This document shows positions 33,483-44,516 of a stretch of DNA of 64,000 nt, in pieces. Position 1 is the stretch's first letter, and every line of letters begins with the position of its first letter. The notes under the pieces were generated by a model, which did no database searches, was not told the DNA's origin, and saw nothing but the letters and a program-made list of their open reading frames with translations. The stretch is from Neurospora tetraspora (Eukaryota; Ascomycota; Sordariomycetes; Sordariales; Sordariaceae), in contig NW_026944384.1 of assembly GCF_033439725.1 (NCBI RefSeq), positions 6,324,001 through 6,388,000 on the forward strand, written 5' to 3'. Both the position numbers and the translations under genes were made by a program.

Positions 33483-35024
33483 ATGTCAGAGACAACCATG
33501 GAAGCATCATGGCCCATCGGCCAGTCATACCTCGAGAGGCTACCTACAGAGATCGTAGAAAAAATATGCAAAGCTCTCGAACCCCAGCCAACCGAGAAGT
33601 ACCTTCAGAGAACCCACACCGAGATTCCTTTTGACCGGAGCCAACCTGTTGAGGTCTTTTACCCATCAGATCCCATCGACTCGCAGTCGTACCTGGAATC
33701 CCGCCAAGCATTATACAATCTATCCCTGGTGTCCAAAGCACGCATATCTCCAGTGGCGCGCAAGCAGCTCCTCCGAAAGATTTTGATCAACGATCCAGAA
33801 TGCCTTCTCGACTTAGCCAAATGCTTGGCCCTATATCCCGAAACCCGCCCGCATGTCAAGTGGCTGGGAATCGACTCTCAATTTGTCTCCCGGTGCCAGT
33901 TTCTCGCTGAAGGGGAAGGATTAAACGCATGCATGTGCGATGGCGAATCCTGTGGGGAGCGTGAGCTTTACCATAGAATATGGGACACGGAAAGACTAGG
34001 GCTGGAAGAACCGTTCATGTGGACCTTTGAGGAAGTCCTGAAAGTGCCAGACATGAAGTGTTTTCCTGATATGGGCCAACTGTTGCATTTGGTAAGGCTC
34101 ATGCAATATTCGGAAGGGAATCTGTGGTACTTCATGGACGACCGAGTTTTTGAACAGATATGCAATATTGCTCTCAAGATTGCTATCTTCTTTTCTCCGA
34201 ACTTACAGACACTTCGGCTCACAGCACGTGGAACTGAATCCCCGTCATTTCTTTTCCGTTACGCAATGGGACTCATCCCCGTCGCAAGCGAGAATCTAGG
34301 GACTTATACCGTGGAGTACAAACAAGACGTGGCCAAGTTCCTAACGACACTTGATATGGACGTATCTTCAATGAGACATTTCTCCACCAATCGAACAGCG
34401 AGCAATATACCTCCCTGTCCTGCAACCCTCGAAGAGTTGACACTGGTCGATGATGGCCCGACCTATCTCCCAGACGATAATCTCCCAGACGATGTGCGCT
34501 GTCGAGGAATTGAGCCACATCAACTCTACACATGGCTCAAGCCTACCAAGCGTCTTCGGAAACTCCGACTCTACAGCGGACTAGACGTCGATGGGCTGAC
34601 CATGACACTCCGAATGGGCCCGGGAATAAGCCCGTACAGCCTCAATCACAACATCAACACTATTCTGCTCACGCACCGAGAGACATTGCAGCACTTTGAA
34701 TGGTATCAAATGATGGTTCCCTTGAAAACCGACGAGGCAGCCTGGATCAAGATGTTCGGGCAAGGACAGAAACTGTCGTGTCTTCCGCACCTGAAGGAGT
34801 TGAGATATTTGAAGCTGTCAGACATGTTCGTCTACACTCGCCAGCAATACCGTGATCGATACCCACGCGCCAGAGCGGCCGTGTATCCGGCTGTGCGGGA
34901 TCTCAGAAATTACCGGGCGGTACTCGCACATAATTTGTCTGAACTGGGAGCACCGCCGAAGGCGCGTTCGGTTTATGTGGGAGGACATTTACCGACTGAT
35001 CGGTATATGAGGATCGATCTTTGA
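33483..35024 (+). CDS. F-box-like protein, tandem paralogue 2
   Basis: Single exon, 513 residues. Start context GCCATG. It matches the gene at 30352 along its whole length: Trp-Pro-Ile-Gly-Gln-Ser-Tyr then an F-box-like Leu-Pro-Thr-Glu-Ile-Val-Glu-Lys-Ile (about residues 18-27), His-Val-Lys-Trp-Leu-Gly-Ile-Asp, Ile-Phe-Phe-Ser-Pro-Asn-Leu, the Thr-His-Arg-Glu-Thr-Leu-Gln-His-Phe-Glu-Trp block, and Leu-Ser-Glu-Leu-Gly-Ala-Pro-Pro-Lys near the C-terminus. The Cys-rich patch is weaker here. Probable SCF substrate adaptor with unknown target. The two genes are a tandem duplication with substantial divergence. Confidence 0.75.
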   Translation: MSETTMEASWPIGQSYLERLPTEIVEKICKALEPQPTEKYLQRTHTEIPFDRSQPVEVFYPSDPIDSQSYLESRQALYNLSLVSKARISPVARKQLLRKILINDPECLLDLAKCLALYPETRPHVKWLGIDSQFVSRCQFLAEGEGLNACMCDGESCGERELYHRIWDTERLGLEEPFMWTFEEVLKVPDMKCFPDMGQLLHLVRLMQYSEGNLWYFMDDRVFEQICNIALKIAIFFSPNLQTLRLTARGTESPSFLFRYAMGLIPVASENLGTYTVEYKQDVAKFLTTLDMDVSSMRHFSTNRTASNIPPCPATLEELTLVDDGPTYLPDDNLPDDVRCRGIEPHQLYTWLKPTKRLRKLRLYSGLDVDGLTMTLRMGPGISPYSLNHNINTILLTHRETLQHFEWYQMMVPLKTDEAAWIKMFGQGQKLSCLPHLKELRYLKLSDMFVYTRQQYRDRYPRARAAVYPAVRDLRNYRAVLAHNLSELGAPPKARSVYVGGHLPTDRYMRIDL

Positions 35025-35490
35025 TGGTGTTCGTTGGCACAACGGCATGAGCCATGAACTTGGGTCGCTGAGTTTCTCGACGTGGGATACCAGCTTGAGA
35101 GTTGTGAGAAAGTGGGTGCCTTACCTCACCCAGTTCTCAACATCGACACCTCACGACCCCTCCTTCCCCCAATCTGGCCAGTGGCCAAGCAAACGTTCCT
35201 TCCCAACATTTCAAGGAACCGCTCCTTTCATTTTTTTCTGCCGCCCTTTCCCACATTTTTCACGGGGCCACAATATTTCCTACTGCTTCTCTCGCGTCTG
35301 CTTTTCCTTTCTTCTTTCCCCCTCCACACCCAAAACCATCTGCCCTTTCAACTTTCATCGTCACACGAGTGCAGACTCGGCCGTCCTTTCCTGGTGACCA
35401 CGTCGCGTACGGGCATCGGCTACCCAGAAATATCAGCAGCGGTGTCTTCATTCTATCCACCGAGTCATCGACTCATCAACTCTCGCGACC
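35025..35490. other. Promoter of the first Gag-like family gene
   Basis: Rich in CCTTTC, TTTCC and CCCTTT pyrimidine tracts. No gene seen. Confidence 0.45.
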
Positions 35491-36282
35491 ATGTCCGAGA
35501 GCCCAAACCCTCCTCCGTCTGGTAACTCTATCCCAGCTACTGACAGCGACGAAGCATCTCTGACCACATTTACAGCCAGTCCTTCGTTGCCAACATCAGT
35601 CCCTGGTGAGACGCAGCCCTATGCCGAATTTCTCCCTCGACTTCCGTACCTTTGGGGCCTTGAGAATGTCGACGAGTGGAAGTATGACATGCGGCTCTAC
35701 TTGAACCATCATGGTCTGCTGGAGTTTATCGACGGCACTCATGAGAACGGACAAGCCAACATCGACGTCGAGACACCCGACTCTTGGCGGCGACGACGCG
35801 CCCACGCCTATACCATCATTCGGAGTAGAATTGATGACGTCCTCCCAATGCTGCTCACCGCTGGCCTCAAGGCATTTGAGGATGACTATACCTTCGACCC
35901 CCAACAGCTGTGGAACTACATCACTCAGTACATCCGCATGCCCAAGCGCGAGGACACGCTGAAGGACAGGATGCTTCTCTTCTTGTTCCATGTTGATTTC
36001 CTCTACGAAGACTACGACGCAGCGGACTACCTTTATCTGCGCCGAAAACTTCGTGACGAGTTTGGAATTCACGTGCATCCGGAGGTCATGCACCGGGTGC
36101 ACGTAAATGACAGCCAAATACTCGACGAGGATATGGTGAGGGGCTATGATTGGAAGAATGGTGGCTTGAAAGGGCAATTCATAACTGACGAGGGTCATCG
36201 GAACTGGAATATTGGGAGTCATGCTAACCACGAGGAGTTCATGTTTGATCCCGAGGACCCGAATGTCATAAGGATCGGTTAG
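35491..36282 (+). CDS. Gag-like (UBN2-type) hypothetical protein, family member A
   Basis: Single exon, 263 residues, intact. The first 50 residues are Ser/Thr/Pro-rich. A compact helical domain follows (about 52-160): Leu-x-Gly-Leu-Glu-Asn-Val-Asp-Glu-Trp, Tyr-Asp-Met-Arg-Leu-Tyr-Leu, Gly-Leu-Leu-Glu-Phe-Ile-Asp-Gly, then Trp-Arg-Arg-Arg-Arg-Ala-His-Ala-Tyr-Thr-Ile-Ile and Leu-Trp-Asn-Tyr-Ile. This order and spacing recall the N-terminal Gag domain of copia elements (DUF4219/UBN2), but no other element parts are attached. Three relatives lie on the minus strand downstream. Function unknown. The resemblance is by eye and needs profile searching; it may be coincidental. Confidence 0.6.
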   Translation: MSESPNPPPSGNSIPATDSDEASLTTFTASPSLPTSVPGETQPYAEFLPRLPYLWGLENVDEWKYDMRLYLNHHGLLEFIDGTHENGQANIDVETPDSWRRRRAHAYTIIRSRIDDVLPMLLTAGLKAFEDDYTFDPQQLWNYITQYIRMPKREDTLKDRMLLFLFHVDFLYEDYDAADYLYLRRKLRDEFGIHVHPEVMHRVHVNDSQILDEDMVRGYDWKNGGLKGQFITDEGHRNWNIGSHANHEEFMFDPEDPNVIRIG

Positions 36283-37476
36283 GTGGAAGCAGATGCATCA
36301 GTCCATGTACAATAGTAGTCATCCAGTTAAACCCACTCCTGAGTTTCGTGTGCATCTCCAGCCACGACATTCCAGCACGGGACAACTGACCAGAAAGGAA
36401 CAAGAGGATGCGTGGACAACATGGAGGATTACCGATGATTCACATAATGGATACCTCTATGGATAATACATCGTTCCATACGCAAACTAGATAATTAATG
36501 ATGGTCAGCTTAAACCAGGAATCATATAACGTCAAGTGATGATGGTTACAAGAAATCGTGGAGGTTTTTCAGGTTGTTCTTTTCATGTACCGTGGCAAAC
36601 GGACGAACAAGTGATGACACGCTATCTCGGCCACTGCAACTTTTAATATTGGTTTGATAGCGAAGTAGCGCTCGTCGTTAGTGCACTGCACATTGTTAGG
36701 ACCCCGCTGATGTTGACGACTGAGGTACGTGAAGAGGACGGGACACTCAGCACAATTCGCATTTGAAGCTTGCCTGCACAATGATAGTAATCTCCATAAA
36801 TACGCCTTTGTAATTATATGAGAGGGTGGTCAGGCTGTGAGATTTGTTAAATGCAAAAGTAATTGTCTTCAGGTGAGTGTCCTTGACCAGCGAAGTACTC
36901 TAATTCTCAACACAGAGCTCCTGCTAACAGCGCTAAACCACTGAAGCCACCTTCCGGTGCAGCGCTGATTCTGTCACGGGCATTTCTGTGCTCTGTGCCC
37001 GCACTCTTGACAACACCACCAGACACTCGCCATCTCTGCCTCCCATCTGCCTTCATCCATTTCCCACTTCATTATGTCCCAATGTTATATATCCGTTCCT
37101 TCGCATATCCGATTGCGTGTCGGCAGATAACGAAGGTTGGAGAGGTCTTTGAGAATGACCGCAAAGCATGAAGCAGTCAGAGGGAGCAAAACAACAACGA
37201 ACGAACCAAGATCACGTTGGAAAAGAAGAGTCATGGGGAGTGGACAGTCAGCAAAGCTTGGTTCTGCTGTGCTAAAAAAACAGCTATCTTACTCTGTTGA
37301 TAATTCCAGGCAATATTTCCCCAGCTTGAAGTCGTCCGTGAGTGACAGTCCCTTCTTCCGGATGACGACAATGTAGCTAGATGCCGTCCAGTCCTGTGCA
37401 AGGTGCATCCATCTCCTATGCGACTCGCTTGTAGTGCCAATCCTGCCAGCACCCTGCTGCCTGCGAAAACAACTTT
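36283..37476. other. Convergent intergenic region
   Basis: About 1.2 kb between family members A (+) and B (-). No gene seen; frames are short and unbiased. Confidence 0.45.
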
Positions 37477-37968
37477 TCACTCAGCATCAGTAAGATCAAT
37501 CGCGCGCGATCGATGCCTCTGATTACGTAGATGAGGAGGTTCAGGTACCTCTAGATGGTCCTGCTCCATGTGCACGTCATGCCGAATGTCCCTCCTCAGC
37601 TCCTGGATCTTGATCCAAAGCAGATCGGTACGGAACGCAAACGAATCGCGCTCGCCGTCCCAGCCTGCCGCGAAGAGTCTTGGGACGATGTTACCGATTC
37701 TGGAGAACAGGATCGAGTACGCATGCATGCTTCGGCGGCGGTAGTTGACTCTGTCGTGGTTGGTGGGGGCCGCATTGTCGTCGTCGTTCATGCGCAACTC
37801 CCAGCGGCTTTGTTCGTGGCCGAGAAGGAAGTAGAAGAGTCCGTGGTAGCGGAGGTGGAAGTATAACGCGTGTTGCCAGGCGTCGTAGTTGCTGAGGTCC
37901 TCTTGGAGGTGTGGGATGGGAATGCGGCTTATGGCATCGTCGCCGGGGTCGTGGATGTCGTTGTCCAT
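37477..37968 (-). CDS. Gag-like (UBN2-type) hypothetical protein, family member B
   Basis: 163 residues, intact. It shares the family core: Ile-Pro-Ile-Pro-His-Leu-x-Glu-Asp-Leu-Ser-Asn-Tyr-Asp-Ala-Trp, His-Ala-Leu-Tyr-Phe-His-Leu-x-Tyr-His, and Tyr-Arg-Arg-Arg-Ser-Met-His-Ala-Tyr-Ser-Ile. The C-terminal 30 residues are His/Arg-rich. A good intron (38002-38068, GTAAGT donor, CTAAC branch, AAG acceptor) lies just upstream in the leader, matching the early intron of member C. Function unknown. Confidence 0.6.
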   Translation of the reverse strand: MDNDIHDPGDDAISRIPIPHLQEDLSNYDAWQHALYFHLRYHGLFYFLLGHEQSRWELRMNDDDNAAPTNHDRVNYRRRSMHAYSILFSRIGNIVPRLFAAGWDGERDSFAFRTDLLWIKIQELRRDIRHDVHMEQDHLEVPEPPHLRNQRHRSRAIDLTDAE

Positions 37969-38582
37969 GTTGGTGATGGGTGACGGGTGAAGGTTCGGTC
38001 ACTTTGCCTTCATGTTAGCGGAAGGGAACCAAAATGACGAGGGGAGGGGGGAGGTGATTCTGACTTACGGGGACAAGAACTTCGCAAACAATGATGTTAC
38101 GGCTTGAAAGTGAAGTTGAGCTGAAGTTGAGAGTCGACTGTGTCCTTCTGACCACGGAGGTGGAAAGCGACGACAGAAATTGGGCTTGACTTTGAAGCGG
38201 TAACGGAAGAGGAAAGACGAAAACCAGCCCGGGTGGCCTTGAAATACTCCCAGGAGGGGAGTGTCGGTGAATGGGTGGGAAGACCAGTGAAAGGACATGA
38301 ACGCCAGAGCACAGACTTCCAACACCTTCCATCCTTTCATCCTACCCATTCGTCATTTCAGCAAATGCTTTACATCAGAACTTAAACAACGAACTTACGG
38401 GAATAAAAGCCTCACAGGCTGAACCGGTAAAGCCCTTTCATGACATGACGCGGTTGGAGGTGCAAAGGACGAGGTGTACGCAGCGAGGAAGAATGGAACA
38501 ATACAGAGCTTAAAGCGGGGTTTGTTTGGAAACAAAGCAGGTAAACTGAATGCCGAAAAGGTGAAAAAAAAAAAAAAAAGAG
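37969..38582. other. Upstream region of family member B with a leader intron
   Basis: Contains the likely 5' UTR intron 38002-38068 of the gene at 37477-37968. The frame at 38065-38349 (-) is read as promoter or leader. A run of 17 A lies at about 38563-38579. Confidence 0.4.
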
Positions 38583-40173
38583 GAGCAAAAAACTCGGCTG
38601 CCCAAGCCTGGAGTTGAATCCGAGACCAGCTGCAACCTACGAAAATACCACGTTTTATATAGTAAAACCCGCCCGTAAAATGTTTTAAACATTTAACCGT
38701 ATACTAAAAAAACTTAGCGATTTTAACACACAATAATTCCCGTATAATTAAGGCTACATTTCTATATAGCTATATCGCTATATAACCGTATTATACCCCC
38801 TAAATCAATCGCGCTCAATTAAATAGTTAATAGTAAGACCCTCGTACTTTGTACTTAATTGTATTTAATTATTTATATTTCTATAGTATTGTAATTATTT
38901 CGAGCCTTCTTTATAACTAATTACTATACTGCTAGCGATAGCGACTACTCCCCTAATTCCTCCCTCCTCTAGTAATACCTTTAGCGATAGTAATGCCTCT
39001 AGCGATCCCGCTGTTAATAATAACGAAAGTAATGCCTCTAGTAATAAAGAGGAGGAAGAAGAGATTGCTGCCGCTACTCCTATCGACGAATTAATTTAAT
39101 CTATAGATTTAAGCGACCAATTCTTTTCTATAGGCGCTATAGTAGGTTCGATAATGTAGGCGGCCCTTTATAATTTTAATATTCGTTACTGGATAAAATT
39201 AATTAAATAGTATTTTCGCTTCGTTAATAATATTAATATCTTTGCGAGTATTAAAATATAATACGAATATATTAAACGCCGTGCTTATTCTATATTTAAA
39301 GAGCGTCGCCGTTATTACTATAGTTTTAAAAAAATTGTACGGTATTACCCCTTCCGCTTATCCTTTAAGTACGTTAGTAATAATATATTTACGATTACTC
39401 CTATTAATTTCGAATATTGTAATTACCCCCCCGCCATTTTAATAGCCGCCTTTATTGAATATTGCCTAAGTATTATAAATGCGTAAAAGGAGTATATTTA
39501 TAATTTATTTGCGTAGAGATAGTTAGCAATCCGTAGTATAAAGTAATTTGTAAAGCGAAAGTATTTAAAATTCATATTTATTTCGAAGGATTATTCTACT
39601 ATATTTCTATGCTTACAAAGAATAGAAGGCTGGCTATACCAATATTTAAAACTTCGTATAAATATTAAACGAAAAGTTATACTAATTAAAATAAGAGGAT
39701 AACAGCCTATATTAAAATCGATTTTAAAAGTAATAATTATAAAATATTCTATACTGCTTTCTAAATCCTTAAAAAGTAATAGAAGCTTTGGAAATAATTC
39801 CCCTACGTTCTAATAATTAATACGATTTATAAAACTAACCGATTTTATAAGCTGCTAGTTATAGGGGTTATCTTTACGTTTATATATATTATTATTCCCG
39901 TCTTTTAATATTTAATTAATAATAAGTAGGAGGAAGGGGGCTTTAAATAATATTTCGAATAATTATACGACGTATTATTCAAAATAAAGGTTCTATTCCT
40001 TAACGTCCTTATTATAAATAGTAACCCTTAATTTATTATTATGTTAAATGCCGCCTTTAAGGGTAAACGGCGGTAATAGTATATATAATATTTTAATAAT
40101 AACGTTATTACTATTATTAAGGAGTATTAGAAAATAAATAAGGCGGCGAAGAAGGTAGCGAAGAGTACTTAGC

Positions 40174-40245
40174 GAGGGCGCGGCTCCTAGAGAGAGCGCG
40201 GCTCCTAGAGAGGGTGCGGCTCCTAAAGAGGGCGCGGCTTTTAAA
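40174..40245. repeat. 18-bp minisatellite, four units
   Basis: Four units of the form GAGGGCGCGGCTCCTAGA with a few transitions between copies. It is the only GC-rich patch inside the AT-rich block. Confidence 0.85.
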
Positions 40246-42004
40246 GATAGCGAAGGCTCGGCGGTTCTTAATTATAACCCTCCTAGCCTTCTTCCTTTTA
40301 ACCCCCCTAATTTACTTAGTCCTAATAAAGTAATAATAACGATTCTAATAATAATGGAATAATAAACTATACGTCGTCGACGACGAAGACACTACAAATT
40401 TCGAAGCGTTCTAACGAAAGTATTAGAAGGTATATACCGTTATTAGGATAAAACTTAAAATAAATTCTCTACCCGCTTAAATAGTATAAATAAGGACCGC
40501 TTTCTTTACGTACTAGTAATATATAATATTTAATAACGATCCAACTGACTTTATTAAGGTTAAGCGATTTATAGATACTAGTTTTAAAGAAACCTAGCTA
40601 AAACTATTTCGATATATCGACGACGAATTTATACCTTATAAAAGAGAGTAGGTTAGTTGCTATATTAATTGGCTCCCTAACTTTAGCTATAGGATAACTT
40701 TACTAAACGAATCGATTAACGTTAGTATTAAGGTAGAAGGATTGTTAGTATGTACGGGGCTCGATGAGGTATTTTATATTACTAAAGTAGTTGTCGATAA
40801 ATAATATAACTTATTTAAGAAGGGTATTGCTATTTCTAATACCTAAGTCCGCCGTAAATATTTATAAGTAGGTAATTAGTTAAGTAATTATGAATTTTAA
40901 ATTATTAATTAAGGGTTAAATTTATTTATAAAGTAGTATAGGAAGGTTTTATATATTATACGGTTAAGTAATAACCCTTATTTTTAAAACCTCCTTTCGT
41001 ATGGAGGTACTTTTAGAATTTAGTAGGGGTTAATTTATATTCATAAATTATTGTAGCGATATAATAAAAAAAACCCTAAAAAGGCGTTAATTAATAAGGA
41101 TAATTACTACCCTATTTAATATTTGCAGGAAATATTAGTAAATAGTACCTCCTTATTTCTCTTCTAAATATTATTATTATACTAATTCTAATATAAAACG
41201 TATAAAATTAATACTTCCGCGTCGTTTCTATAATTAAAATAATATTTAAAGGAAAGTTAAAGAATTAGTATAATCCCTTTAGTAATAAGGCCGTCGTCTT
41301 TAGCGAAATAATTCGAAGCCCCTGCGGAGTAGTTTGAACTAAGAGAAATAAATGTATTTTTAGCGGTATAAAATATATTTATTCTTATATTGAAGTTTCT
41401 AAATTCAATTTAAAAACGATAAATATAGTTAACGAGGAAGTTAATAAGGAAATTAGCGAGTAAAACTATATTATTATTAGTAATAATACTTAATAATTAA
41501 ATTAATTATTATAATATAAGAAGGGTAAATTAAAGGGATTAAGTAAAGCGAAGAGGGTTTTAGCCGCCTCTTCCTATAAATACCCTACTCTAAAGCTAAA
41601 ACCGGGCTCTCTAAAACTGAGTTTTCTATTAAGTTTACTATTAAATTCTATTATCGATGTTAATAATATTAAGAAGGAATACTTTATTATTCTAGATTAC
41701 ATTATAATAGAGTAGAGGAAGCGGGCTATAATTAGAAGGAAGGAGAAGGAGGCTATAAATAAAGAGGAGCGTTAGACGTACTTATTAGACGACTATATAA
41801 AGGACCCTAATCTACATTGAATATAACCGGGCAATAGGTTAAACCCTACAGTTGTAGACGACGAATAAGAGGTTTAATTAAGCCTTATAGAGCTATATAG
41901 AGCTGTATAAAGCCTTAGTAGAGCCTCAAATAGAGCTTCAATACTATGTAAATATTATAAAATTATTACTTTCTTATATTTAATATTAGAAAATATTATT
42001 AGAT

Positions 42005-42078
42005 AATTTAGCGTACTACCTTTAATTTAGCGTACTACCTTTGATTTGGCGCACTATGTTGTGATTTGGTGTACTATG
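42005..42078. repeat. Degenerate 18-19-bp tandem repeat at the element edge
   Basis: Four units related to AATTTAGCGTACTACCTTT. The rightmost ones keep GG/GC where the inner ones have TA, so RIP-type change weakens toward the edge. Confidence 0.7.
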
Positions 42079-42212
42079 ATGCTCAAAATATTGAAAATAC
42101 TAAAATTTCTATGGGAAAACGGCTTGTAATTATGATAGCTGTTATATGGTGCAGCAAGAAAAAAATGGTGCGCGTAGACAAAAGGGGTGTGGTGGTGCGG
42201 CAAGTCAAGCTC

Positions 42213-42871
42213 TCAGTTAAATACCCCATTAATCGACGCCCATATCCTCAATTCGGCAAGAAACTCGTCCTCAACAGGCGGCACCACATCCCTCTGCGAC
42301 TCGTCCGACTCGTCCGAACTCTCCCTCATCCTCTCCTCCAGCAACTCCTTATACACCTCCACCTTGTGCATAAGCTCATGCGCCCAATAGTCGCGATCAT
42401 CAAACGGATCGAACCTCAGGCCTCGATCCAGCGCCATATCTTCCAGGACCTCTCTTCCAATGCTAGAAAACACAATCGCATACGTATGCAGATGTCTACG
42501 ATCCCAATTATGTTGGTCTTCCGCTTCCGGACACTCTCGGTATCTTACTGGCCCTTCGTTTCTCGGCAGGATAAAACCGACCAGTCGGTGGTAGACGATG
42601 TGGAACCAGAGAGCGTGTAGCCATTGGTTGTAGTTGGAGAGGTCCCGGGTGAGATGGGGGATGGGAATCAGGGTGAGGGCTTTGTCTTCTGGGTCGTGCT
42701 TTCCTGGCGCCCAAGACGTGTCTGTGAGGCCTGGTGGTGATGGAGTTCTGGGAAGAAGGCTCTGGGTGGATTGAGGGGTTAGCGATGGGCGTTTGATGGC
42801 TGCTGGGACTATGAGAGGGGAGAGAGGATACTTACGATAGGGACAGCTGAAGGCTCTGGCTGTGAGTTCAT
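42213..42871 (-). CDS. Gag-like (UBN2-type) hypothetical protein, family member C
   Basis: Two exons: 42836-42871 and 42213-42761, with a 74-nt intron (donor GTAAGT, branch CTAAC, acceptor CAG); 194 residues, intact. After a Pro/Ser-rich N-terminus, the family core is clear: Leu-Ile-Pro-Ile-Pro-His-Leu, Asp-Leu-Ser-Asn-Tyr-Asn-Gln-Trp, Leu-Trp-Phe-His-Ile-Val-Tyr-His-Arg-Leu, and Arg-Arg-His-Leu-His-Thr-Tyr-Ala-Ile-Val-Phe. The C-terminal part is rich in Glu/Asp/Ser. It sits only about 130 bp from the dead element at 38.6-42.1 kb yet is undamaged. Function unknown. Confidence 0.6.
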
Positions 42872-44109
42872 GATGTTCGAGGCGGTTGTGAGATGCAATG
42901 ATTGAGACTGAATGCCTGGGGCTCTGGTGATGAAGAGTTAAATACCTGACAATATGCTTGAAGTGTTGACTTGGAGGGAGTGAGCCAAGTCAAAGAGGCA
43001 TGAAAGCGGTGACGAAAGCAGAAAAGCAATGGAGATGAACTAACCACCCCATGGTTTATGCCCGTTGTGTCCAGCGCGTTCCGGGAACAGCCCGGCCAGT
43101 CCCATCTTGATCCCTTGAGAGTACCAGTAGCTTCTTAAGAGCTCACAACAGACGCAAGGACAAGAGGACAAATCACAGCTTTACATAGAGGCAAACAAGT
43201 GTCCGCCCACAGACAAGAATGGCGTTTTGTCACGAGATATCGTTGATCTGGAGAGAAGATGTTGGTTGGAAAGTCAAGTGGATTCCATCAAGTTGAAGCT
43301 ACGGTAGCTGTAACGGAGTATTTGGAAGCATCTCCATCGTGATGGTAGATCGCGTTGCGGATCCCAGACCCAACCTGCTACAGGACCACATTTGTTCCTC
43401 CCAACTTCCTTTGCGGTCATTAAACCTGGCTCAGATCAGTCATCGTCGCTACCACTAGCTGCAACAGCTGTTCTGGAGCTGATGAGCATAACTCGCCCAG
43501 CTAAGATTCCCACCACTAGGAGCCACCAAGTCATTGTCGAGGTCGAGCATCAGAAGTGCTGGTAGCCTCTTCATAGGTTCTTGATTGCGTGGGGAAGCTT
43601 TTGTGCATGCGAGATGCTGAACTCCTGCTGCTCCTTGGGTTGGCCATTCTTGCGAGCTAAGCATGGGAACAACGGGTGCGGCGCCGGAACTCAAGAATGT
43701 CGCGCCAAAGCTTGTGCGGGGAAACGCGGTGAAGGAGATCAAGTGAATGGGCGCCAAGGCATGGATGACGGATCTCTTTCCACTCTTTTGGCGCGTTGAG
43801 AAGTTCCGAAAGGAGAGATAGGACGGAAGGGTGGAGGGAGGCGAAAAGAGAGGAGGACATGTTCAAGGACGTTCCTTTACCGTAAAGGCGCATTTATTTC
43901 CGCAGTAGTCCAATAGCGGACGCCTGGTCATGGTGGCATTAAGCGTACTGCTTTACTGCTGCATTACATTGCGGAGGGCTTGCAGCTGCGGACTATGTAC
44001 AAGTACTGCGGATGTTTCCCCGGCAGCGCTCGAACACATCCGTTGCTACCTAGCCCGGTTATCCGTCAGTCCCACCCGCTAGCCCAACTTGACTCCCCGT
44101 TCCAAGCAA
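42872..44109. other. Intergenic between family members C and D
   Basis: No convincing gene. A 78-codon minus-strand frame at 43657-43893 (internal Met at about 43860) has a plausible hydrophobic pattern but no support. The rest shows nothing. Confidence 0.4.
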
Positions 44110-44516
44110 TCAGTTTTCGGTGAGCCGACCCTTCAGATACCTGTTTTTGTAGCTCAAAATGTGTCGGTAAAGAGCAGCAGGGTCATAATCGCGGGCATTG
44201 TATCCTCTGAACATATCCGGCATATGCCACTTTGTGTCCGCAGTCAACTTCGCCATGGTATTCCGAACGCCGCTGAAAATGATGGCATACGCATGATAGC
44301 GGCGGCGCCACATGAACTCAGGCCCGCGTTCAAGCGATTGATCTCATCGTAATCGTGTGGCGGCGTAATGTGATCCCGAGCAAAACCGGTCAGGTGATAG
44401 TACGAAAGGTGAAAGAACACGGCGTGGTCCCATTCGTCGAAATTCGCGAAGTCTTCCTTTAGTTGTGGAATGGGGACGAGCTTGAGGGCCTCGGCGCTAG
44501 ACCCCTGGTTGTCCAT
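44110..44516 (-). pseudogene. Gag-like (UBN2-type) family member D, broken
   Basis: Fourth relative, minus strand. The opening (Met-Asp-Asn-Gln) leads into Leu-Val-Pro-Ile-Pro-Gln-Leu, Phe-Asp-Glu-Trp and Phe-Phe-His-Leu-Ser-Tyr-Tyr-His, and the later Trp-Arg-Arg-Arg-Tyr-His-Ala-Tyr-Ala-Ile-Ile block is present, so the whole family core can be seen. The reading frame is interrupted about once. A GTAAGT donor and CTGAC branch upstream (44590-44660) indicate the same early intron as in B and C. Confidence 0.55.

Larger units (their letters stand above)
38583..42080. mobile_element. Unclassified RIP-decayed AT-rich element
   Basis: About 3.5 kb of extreme TA-rich sequence with the same decay style as the other dead elements here. 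Scattered plus-strand coding traces are visible (an acidic Glu-rich stretch near 39045, a Pro-Gly-Asn-Arg-Leu-Asn-Pro piece near 41826) but no transposase, reverse transcriptase or integrase signature. No terminal repeats or target duplication were found. It holds an 18-bp GC-rich minisatellite at 40174-40245 and a degenerate repeat array at the right edge (42005-42078). Broken by very many changes. Edges are judged from the composition shift and are approximate. Confidence 0.55.

Noticed and set aside
38590-38660. tRNA-like end on the minus strand (GATTCAACTCC box and T-run)
   Set aside because: The B-box is only a partial match and the arms do not pair into a cloverleaf.
43657-43893. 78-codon minus-strand frame with an internal Met
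   Set aside because: Plausible hydrophobic pattern but no splice context, homologue or bias to support it.
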